39,919 nt of DNA. Origin: Antrodiella citrinella (taxonomy: Eukaryota; Basidiomycota; Agaricomycetes; Polyporales; Steccherinaceae). Below are positions 32,486-39,919 of this stretch, piece after piece. Location: positions 1 to 39,919 of the forward strand of contig SGPM01000256.1 of assembly GCA_004802725.1 (NCBI GenBank). The letters are read 5' to 3'. The notes beneath the pieces are model-generated. The model did no database searches and had not been told where the DNA came from. It saw nothing but the letters and a program-made list of their open reading frames with translations. The position numbers and the translations under genes were made by a program. The first letter of the stretch is position 1. Every line of letters starts with the position of its first letter.

Positions 32486-33592
32486 CTAAGCCTCGTCTTC
32501 CCAATCCTCTACGTCACGCGCATAACCATCTTCTTCTCCATCCGTCGAGTCATCGTCGTATTCCTCATTCTCATCCTGAGATACGACCATAGACGCAGCG
32601 ATGGGGCACGAGCAACGCAGGAGGAGGAGGCCGTCGATTGCGTCGTTACGAACGTCATCGGACACTCGAGTAGCACCATACACAAGCGCGTCCTTTGGCT
32701 CCGCCTCTAATGCAGAGCCCGAGTCGGAGGGGACGGACGTGGGAGGCACACTGTCAGACATCTCATGGCCCTTTTGAGCCGCCGGGCAGCTCAAGTTGAG
32801 CAGGAGAAATGCGTCCGCGAGAGAAGCTGGGTCCATGATGGAAGTCGAGGGGATGGTATGGTACACCTCGTCCGCGTGCTCAGATACGTCCGAGCCCGTG
32901 GTGGATTCTTCATCGCTGCTGAAGAATGCAGGACGAAGCACTGGAGGACGGGTCACGGGAGAGGAATGGAATAGGTATCGTGTAGTGGTACCCGGAGAGC
33001 GCGCCTGACCCAGCAATGCGGACAGAGGGAGTGGGGCCGTGAAGGTGAACACAAAAGGAGTGTCAATGGGAGAGGACTGGAGCACGGTATCAGAGAGGGT
33101 ATGCATGGGGGGGAGCGGGGAAAGGGGAGGCAACTGGACGCCAGTAGCTTCTTCCATCATGTGACGACGATACGCCGACAACTGGACTTCATCGATTTCA
33201 GAGGCGTATGCAGACACCTCCGAACTAGTGCCTTCATCTGTCGACTCGGAGTCCGACTCGCTGGAAGTGGGGGAGGAGTATTGATAATCTTCGTCGTCTT
33301 CGCTGTCTTCGGAGTCCCCGGTGTACCTGCTCTTGCTAACGTCGGATGATATGGCCGGATCGGCGTGCTCGTCGCGACCTGCCTCGGTGTCGTCGCTGCT
33401 GTTGCCGCCGTTGCTGACATCGTCGCGGTACTGTTTTTCGTCTTCTGCTGCAACTATAGCGGCTCCACGTGCTTCAGATTTATCGAGCGTCGAAGCTGAA
33501 AGTCTGAGCTGAGAGCGCGTTTCGGGGGGAGCGGTGATGGGATTCTGGTGGGCAAGCGCGTCCTCGAAAGAAGAGGAAGGGTTGATAGTCAT
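32486..33592 (-). CDS. Acidic, disordered orphan protein, 368 aa
   Basis: A single long open frame. The ATG at 33592 starts M-T-I-N-P-S-S-S-F-E-D and gives 368 aa; the frame is open upstream to 33769 (427 aa), but that extra part looks like a translated leader. The sequence is dominated by Ser, Asp and Glu (S-G-D-S-E-D-S-E-D-D-E-D-Y, S-E-S-D-S-E-S-T-D-E-G-T). It holds a few conserved-looking hydrophobic islands (A-F-L-L-L-N-L-S-C-P and L-L-L-L-R-C-S-C-P, which resemble each other) and ends in an Asp/Glu-rich tail. No domain recognised. It may be a nuclear regulatory or scaffold protein, by composition only. Confidence 0.6.
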   Translation of the reverse strand: MTINPSSSFEDALAHQNPITAPPETRSQLRLSASTLDKSEARGAAIVAAEDEKQYRDDVSNGGNSSDDTEAGRDEHADPAISSDVSKSRYTGDSEDSEDDEDYQYSSPTSSESDSESTDEGTSSEVSAYASEIDEVQLSAYRRHMMEEATGVQLPPLSPLPPMHTLSDTVLQSSPIDTPFVFTFTAPLPLSALLGQARSPGTTTRYLFHSSPVTRPPVLRPAFFSSDEESTTGSDVSEHADEVYHTIPSTSIMDPASLADAFLLLNLSCPAAQKGHEMSDSVPPTSVPSDSGSALEAEPKDALVYGATRVSDDVRNDAIDGLLLLRCSCPIAASMVVSQDENEEYDDDSTDGEEDGYARDVEDWEDEA

Positions 33593-34071
33593 TGTGATGG
33601 AGAGAGAGGTGTAATATGAATGAATCTCTTTTGTCACTTTGTGAAAGGACAAAGGGAGGATTGTCGTGGTAGGTGAGAGGAAGAGAGACGCGTCGAGCCA
33701 GTCTCTTAAATGATCGGTGGCCACGGCGCTTATATCGGCACAAAACTGAGGTCCTCTCATTGTCAACAAAACGTCGCGTCGCGTAAACGGGAACGTGACA
33801 ACCTCACGTGCGTGTCACTCGAGTGCCCGTGGACCGTGAACGCTCCCTTGTTCTCTGTATTATCGTCCTCCGCCCCCAAGCTGATTGGCCGCGCATCTGA
33901 TTTCGGACGGCCATAGCACGATAAATGTGCGCGGCGCTCGCCCGCATTGTCTTTTTGTCGCTACAACGACAAAGAGGATATTCTCTTTGGCATAGGATTG
34001 TCGTGTGGTTCGCTTTGCTGTAGACCCACTTGTTCGCCCAGAGCACGCGACCGTTGTGCTCCGCCTGCGAT

Positions 34072-34962
34072 ATGGTGGACACGAGAGCAATAGTGAGACT
34101 TCTCGCTTCATTTCCGAATCAAGCTGATGCTCACCTATATCCTTCTGGTACCGTTTCGTTAGGGGAACCAATGGTAGCGTTCGAGGTTATACAACCGGTC
34201 CTCAGATACGTACATCCGTCCTCGCCAGAGGAAGACACTCCAGATGTCTTCCAGCAGAAACCGAAAGAAATGAAATTCTCTGGAGAATTCGGGACGGCTG
34301 CAGTGCATTACTCAAGAAGTAAGTGATACCACTTCTAAAGAGGATCGCACCGTGACCCGCCTTGTCCAGGATGTCTACCTTGTCAACACCGAACCTTCGT
34401 ATGTAAATACTCTTCCTTTGTGCCATTGCCGCTATCGAATCAGTTTATGGTATCCGACACACAAGAAAGGTGACCAACAATTGACAAGGTATACACAGGC
34501 TATGCGAACGAATAGAGCATGGGTAAGAACTGTGTCATTCGTATCCTGATCCAACTCTTACGCACCAGATAACAGGTCCACATTCCACTTGATATCCGTC
34601 AGCGAACATATATGCAGACGTCGATAATGAGAGCCCAGGATCGTTTGACGCGTTACGAACTCTCCCAAAAAAGTTGCGGGGAGAAGAGAATCCGAGAGCC
34701 TGCTCTGACTAGGTATCTCGCCTCATCAATCACGGAACATAGTCAAATCAAGCCTATGGTACGCACCTTGACAATTCTCACCGCTTTTCGGATTGCTGAC
34801 AATCTCATCAAAGACCCCCTGCTTTCAGCTCCTCCTGCACATAAAATGACGGTCCATGCCAGTGTTATGTTGCGCGGTATGCAATCACAACGAACGACCT
34901 TTCGAGGCGCAATATCTTCGCTGCCTCTGCAGTTATCGAGCCGTGCGAGCTACACTAGGTGA
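34072..34962 (+). CDS. Hypothetical multi-exon gene
   Basis: The ATG at 34072 opens about 84 codons (M-V-D-T-R-A-I-V-R-L-L-A-S-F, then V-I-Q-P-V-L-R-Y-V-H-P-S-S-P). A good donor (GTAAGT) at about 34320 follows, and a 51-nt intron to 34370 is plausible. A later exon near 34577-34700 reads H-I-P-L-D-I-R-Q-R-T-Y-M-Q-T. The middle exons are not resolved. The gene diverges from the acidic orphan over about 480 bp. No family recognised. Confidence 0.3.
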
Positions 34963-36088
34963 CTCGTTCTTATCGAAATTGACTGGCAAACATCACGTCA
35001 ACATATTTCATTAGTGATAACCCACACAAACACACCTTTGCCACCATCTTGTTTGAGAGTCTAAGCAGCGCGAGGTACGAGCGCTACATAGAGTAGAGTA
35101 TAGACTATGTTCGGCCAGCGGGCGTCAGTGTGACGCGTCTCTCTCTCTTTTCCTCGTCGTTGCTAGTAGCGGGCAGCTCTAGCTACGTCTCTTTTTCGTA
35201 ATCACCTTCCCCCCCGTCCGCCTCCCATTTAACAATCAAGAAAACTCAACTCCAATTGTTTAACACCGAGTTCGGTCCTTACCACTAGCGTTCAAGACTC
35301 GTAATCAGCCCTCAACAGGTTCGGCTTTGGATGAAGCAGTGACTTTACAGTGAGTTTCGTATACTAGTATTCGTTTCCCTCCCGTCCCATCCCTGTTATG
35401 GCCCATCCCACCCTCGCTCGGGTCTGTTCCCTTGTTGTTTTAGGTTGCGAGCTCGTGCTGATGCCGCCCGCTCACGCGGGGCTATCGCCCACCGACTCGT
35501 TCGTTGTACATCCNAATACATTCGTTTACTATCTACGTCACTCGTGCCATGATTCGCTTTTATCCTGACGCTCTCGACGCCAGCCACGCACATAGATTAC
35601 CGGCGGTCCGTTTGTTCTCTTGAACCATGATTGTCTTTCCACCCGCTGCTTTGCAAGACACCTTGGTATTCCTAAGACGACGATAAACGGTCATGTGGAG
35701 TGGATCATTCAACCCTGTCGGGCTCGGGCAAGTGTCGTGGTTGGCGGATTCGAAAGGCAGGCATCCCTGAGGTGAGAGAACTTTGTCTGCGCTACTCGCT
35801 TCGGCTTGACTTTGCGTCTACAGAAACCCAATGCTCTCTCGTACTGGCTGTACAAATTTCGTAGGGCAAAGGGTAACGTACGTTTCGCATGTGAAACGTT
35901 TCGGCCTCGTAGGACCCATTCAGTTGCTGTCCTAGGAAGACAGCAGCTGGATCGGCTGGCAGTTAGGTGAATCTGGTTTATCGCCAAACGCATGTATGTA
36001 TCTGGACCCTCCGGTACTCCCCAGAGTGATTTTCGACTTTGTATATAATGGGCTTTCCTGCTTTGTTCTCTGTCCGTAGGTCGGAAAG
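34963..36088. other. Intergenic stretch with one ambiguous base
   Basis: About 1.1 kb with no supported gene. It includes the single N at 35514 and CT-rich runs at 35138-35226 that look like promoter or leader sequence for the plus-strand gene at 36089. Confidence 0.4.
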
Positions 36089-37073
36089 ATGTCTTTCTAC
36101 TCAAGCTCCTCCTCCGGTCACCGTCACGGTGCTCCTCGTCGACATGGTGAATTCACCGCCTATTATCGGGATACAGGTCCCCCTTCTACTCTTCCCCCGA
36201 AGCATTCTATGTTGTTCCTTCCGGCACGTTATTTTGCTGTATGCTCTGTTATAGTGACTTACACCATATTGCAGATGGCTGGCCCTACTACTATGAGCCC
36301 AACACCACACCCATCCACGTCTCCCCTCCCGATGGTACCACGCGGTCCCTCTCTGGACGTGCGGTCACCTGAAATCTCACGCTCCTCATCCTACACACCC
36401 ATGTACCGACAACCGGTACCAGCTGTGCAGCAGATGCCCGTCTTCCGTGCCCTCGTACCAACAGGGTACACTCTCTGCGAGAGGTTCCGTGTTGGGTTCA
36501 CGTCGGGCGACCAGCCTGGCGTGCTTGTCAGCGAGTGTATTCGCACGAACTACACTAATATCGACAATGGGCGCATGCCTGTCCGCTGCTTTGATCGCTC
36601 TTTGCAGATTCCATGGGCCTTGATGGTAAGCTTGATAAGCCGCCACGTATCCTCAGATACTGATAGCGCTATGATGTCTAACACAGTGGCCTGGTTATGC
36701 GTCTGATCAAACACATGTGATTGACTTGCGTGGTTTGACTGGATTCACGCTGCGCGCGTTGGCGCGCTATATTTGCGAAGAACTTTGCCAGATGCAACGC
36801 ACGAACCAAGTACGTATACGTGTATTTGGGATTTTACCCTTTATTAGGTTTCCTCGAGTGCGTGGCTTACTCATATACCTTTTACCTCAGGACGCCGATG
36901 TGCCTGGAGATACCAAGAAGTGGGTACTTGGACACGGGGGCGTTGGGTCTGCCCCGGGGATTGGGCTGAACCAAATCTGGCTGGTCGCGTTTGGACGGAC
37001 GGATGCCGATGACGGGGAGTTGTGGGCTCCTGAGTTCGAAGTCACCACTTCTACTCTTCCTTACGCTGCTTAA
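36089..37073 (+). CDS. W-P-G-Y family protein, paralogue 1
   Basis: Family not recognised. The conserved part is clear: an exon ending at 36625 (Y-T-L-C-E-R-F-R-V-G-F, then L-Q-I-P-W-A-L-M), exon 36687-36809 (W-P-G-Y-A-S-D-Q-T-H-V-I-D-L) and last exon 36891-37073 (61 codons with stop; I-W-L-V-A-F-G-R-T-D, W-A-P-E-F-E-V). The N-terminal half is less certain. The frame is open from the ATG at 36089 without introns. An alternative with introns 36177-36274 and about 36361-36433 uses another frame with more coding-like codons (D-G-W-P-Y-Y-Y-E-P-N-T-T-P). Exon layout and motifs match the gene at 38357-39482. No signal peptide; helix-rich around 36740-36800. Confidence 0.7.
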
Positions 37074-37380
37074 CTTTGATGCTCAACAGACCGACTTGGG
37101 TCTGCTGACACTTGGATACCCTTTCTTTCGATTCGTTATTACAGCTTTACTCCGATGTTTCTTTCATGCATTTTCATGAAGAGACCTCGAGATACCCCGG
37201 ACTCTTGGAAACATCTTGGTTTCCCTCTACGTGTATCTGTATCCATGTATTACTCCACTTTTCAGAGGGTAATGCGTCTGTCCCTTGATACCCCGCTTGT
37301 ATTTCCCCCGAAAAAAACGCTGATACTAGTACGATAAGATAAGATCGCTGTTAGATCGACAATATTCTTGAAGTTCAACG

Positions 37381-37456
37381 CAACGTCGACGACGACAACG
37401 ACAACGTCGACAACGACAACGACAACGTCGACGACGACAACGACAACGTCGTCGAC
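37381..37456 (+). repeat. Tandem repeat, 21-bp unit x 3.6
   Basis: Units at 37381-37401, 37402-37422 and 37423-37443 plus a partial copy to 37456, built from CAACG and CGAC words. In one plus frame it encodes Thr/Ser runs. That frame runs on into M-S-L-R-Y-I-H-P-W-L-K (ATG at 37470) and stops at 37619, so it may lie in a leader or short exon. Confidence 0.8.
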
Positions 37457-38356
37457 ATTCAAAGCAAAGATGTCGTTGCGTTATATCCATCCATGGCTCA
37501 AGCCTCAGGATTGTTTGGAGTTTGTCGATCTGCTGCTCGCTCTCTTTCATTCGCAAGACCGCCCAAACATCAGTGTTACATCACTCCGCGTCAGCACTTC
37601 ATGCCCTGTTTTTCGGTGAGTGGTATTCCATTTTAGCCCCATGGTCATGTCATTTGACTTCTCTTTGAAGGTCTCTTTGAATGTTAATTGAGACGCAGAC
37701 AGTCTTTGTGTTGTGATAGTTGATTGCGATTGACACACAAACAAATCGCAGACGCCAGCAAATTGTGGCCCCGCTTTGACCTTCGGTTCTCTTCGGTTGC
37801 TAAGGCATTCTGATACCTCACCTTTGTTCAAGCAGGGGATTCAGAAACCGCTTTTTGAAACTGTGACCCGAACCGTCGTGGTTCAAGGGGCAAAGCGTGG
37901 CAGCCAAAGCTGCTGTCTACCAAGCCGCAGCGCCTTGTCTTCAGGTCAAAGCTTCTTGCTTTGCAAGTGCTAAAGCACACATGGTTTATAAGATGGTGTA
38001 GAATCCGCCTTTTGTTGTCACAAACAAACATCATTCACCGCACTTGCGTCTTACTGCCTTTCCGATATGCAACATACCAAGGAGCCTGAAGGGCGATATA
38101 CCAAAGAGGACTTCGACTTCTGGAGGAGCCTTTTCATGAACGCCAGGGCAGGAGGGGCACGTTTCTTGTCATTTTTGTATGGTACGTCACGCTGATACAT
38201 ATTATTCAGTCTCGTGCATCCGGGCAGCTTGATACGTTCTTCGAGCTCATACGAGAAGCTCTTCCTGACGATCGCACCCTTGCTGAACGCAACGCTCGTC
38301 ATCTTCGAGAAGACAACCAGATCGTGCGCAACGACTCGCTAGTCAATTCTGCTATC

Positions 38357-39482
38357 ATGGACCCCGTCATCGCTCCTCATGCGTTCGATGAAGGTGGCCT
38401 GCTCTTTGGAATCTCCCTCGACGCGGTCGCTAATGACCTGACCCCATTTGACTGGGACTTTCTAGACACCCTTGACTGGTCGGACACTGCCACTGCTGGT
38501 CAGATCACTCGACAGTCGACTGCTACTGGCCACGTCGATCAGGATGACGCATCTGCCTGCGCTCCTGCGACCGGGAGGGAGTTGGCAGCGGTCCCTTCGT
38601 ACAGTGGAGAGCCAACGGCCGCAAATGCATCATTCGAGCAAATGTTGGAGGCTAGCGGTTTTATCGAGAACTACAACATGGGTTTCAATGACGCGACCAT
38701 TTACCGCCCAGCTCCGGACGTTGCAGGCCCTTCCAATGCAGTCGCTTCCAGCTCTCATATACCCATTGAACGCTCTGCAACCGAACTCATCTTCGGCCAC
38801 ACGGGCGAATTTGTTCCCCCCATCCCACCACACATCGCCGAGAGGTCTTCTCTCCAATACTATGTGCGCTGCCGTCGCGTGGACGTTCCCCAGCGCATGT
38901 GGCCCAAGTTCCCCACGTACATGCAGTTCTGCCTCAACAATGGCCATCGTGGTATCCTTCTTCGCGATATCACCTTTGAAGAGCTCCCTTTCACCATGAT
39001 CGAGTCGGGTCACCAGCTCGTCAAGCCTTTGTTGGAGATTGATACCATGCAGTTAGAGATCGTGGTAAGTCCAAATTCATTCGACTTCCTGTCTCAGACG
39101 TCTAAGCTCAATATGCGCTCAGTGGCCTGGATACGCACCCTGCACTCATTACATCTGGATTGATGAACGTACTACTCGGTCTATGCTTCTTCTTGATATC
39201 GTTAAGAAGGTCAACAAGTGGATGTTCTTTGCCAGCGTAAGTCCTTACGTCTTATATACCTGCGCACGCTGTGTTGATCTCAATATGGCGTCTCAATAGC
39301 AACAGGAAGTTGTTGCCCCCGGTCAGGAAATGTGGAACCTCCACCCGAAGAAAGGACGGTACATCCCTTGGGAGAGTGTCTTCTTAACGTCGATTCGTGC
39401 AACGGATTTTGTCAAGAAGTGCACCACATGGGTGGCCGAGTTTCAAGTCGACGCCGATGTCATGCGCGAGAAATCGGTGTAG
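38357..39482 (+). CDS. W-P-G-Y family protein, paralogue 2
   Basis: Family not recognised; related to the gene at 36089-37073. Exons are 38357-39064, 39123-39236 and 39300-39482, all in phase 0, giving 334 aa from the ATG at 38357. The N-terminal part is disordered and acidic (F-D-W-D-F-L-D-T-L-D-W). The conserved C-terminal region starts near Y-Y-V-R-C-R-R-V-D-V. It holds L-L-L-D-I-V-K-K-V-N-K-W-M after W-P-G-Y-A-P-C-T-H-Y, and ends with V-F-L-T-S-I-R-A-T-D and W-V-A-E-F-Q-V-D. The frame is open upstream to about 38210. A further exon from the ATG at 38067 reads well (Y-T-K-E-D-F-D-F-W-R) but does not join in phase, so the true start is uncertain. Intracellular by lack of signal or membrane segments. 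Confidence 0.75.
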
Positions 39483-39919
39483 GCCCAGTCTGAGCCCACG
39501 ATAGTTTCCCTTACTCTCCTATTATTTTCTTCTTGTTTCCGTACTTCCCCATCCCTCTCTGCTCTCCTGTGTCTCTGCTTTGCCACGACCGTGATATGAT
39601 ACCATGTCCTGTATGCCTTATGTAATTTGCTCGCCGATTGTTTCGGTAATATGACTCCTGCCCTTGTGTCTTTGGTAAAACCGAGCAACGTCCATTACAT
39701 GAGGCATACAGTGTAAACTCGGTCCTTGTCCCACGCTCAGTCCTTGTCCCAGAGCGGTTTTTGACTCCCTCCGCGGGATTTTCCTCTATGTGAATACACA
39801 GAAATGTTGGTAATAGCAGTGTTATCCTTTGCGTAAAAAGGAATCAGTGTGCACTGTCAGGAATGTGGCCGATGAGCCAAAAAACTGATATTTGGACAAA
39901 ATTTGAGCGCAATCAAATG
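39483..39919. other. 3' flank, no gene seen
   Basis: Pyrimidine-rich 3' region of paralogue 2. A 12-bp word GTCCTTGTCCCA is repeated at about 39722 and 39740. No open frame is supported to the window edge. Confidence 0.4.

Noticed and set aside
37262..37556. Minus-strand Val/Asp-rich and Arg/Cys-rich frames
   Set aside because: Both are translations of the 21-bp tandem repeat at 37381-37456.

Overview
The window looks like genomic DNA of a basidiomycete, most likely an Agaricomycete mushroom. The coding sequences are cut by many introns of about 45-65 nt, with GT..AG ends and some very short exons. The conserved genes are fungal orthologues (Thp3, Sen2, dynein intermediate chain, Met5-type sulfite reductase, Hsp20), and one gene belongs to the DUF6534 membrane family that is expanded in Agaricomycetes. 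Genes lie on both strands with short spacers and there are no operons.

Left part (1-17.1 kb) is a gene-dense housekeeping block. In order it holds: a SAC3/GANP-type Thp3 homologue (+); the tRNA-splicing endonuclease catalytic subunit Sen2 (-), head-to-head with the cytoplasmic dynein intermediate chain (+) over a 188-bp shared promoter; an alanine-glyoxylate aminotransferase (+) with a second in-frame start that would add a mitochondrial presequence; an unrecognised 374-aa protein (-); and a 1428-aa sulfite reductase beta subunit (-). I spliced these genes by hand and all close as whole open frames. The models require several micro-exons: 9, 11, 11, 19 and 20 nt in the aminotransferase and 7 nt in the sulfite reductase.

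Middle part (17.1-31 kb) is accessory. It holds a multi-exon HMG-like hypothetical gene, a 444-aa RS-rich/coiled-coil orphan, a repeat-rich non-coding stretch (21.2-22.5 kb), and a nested transposon pair. In the pair, an 878-bp hAT-like non-autonomous element with a perfect 8-bp target duplication sits inside a TA-flanked Tc1/mariner-type element. After these come an intron-rich DUF6534 membrane protein, a 3' remnant of an NRPS-like reductase, and a poorly coding stretch with clustered ACGCGT boxes.

Right part (31-39.9 kb) holds a small heat-shock protein with a TATA box and a heat-shock element, a long acidic orphan, a weak hypothetical gene, and two tandem same-strand genes of a family I do not recognise. 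These two share a W-P-G-Y motif, two intron positions and a last exon of exactly the same length (183 nt). They are the best candidate here for an undescribed protein family. One ambiguous base (N) lies at 35514.
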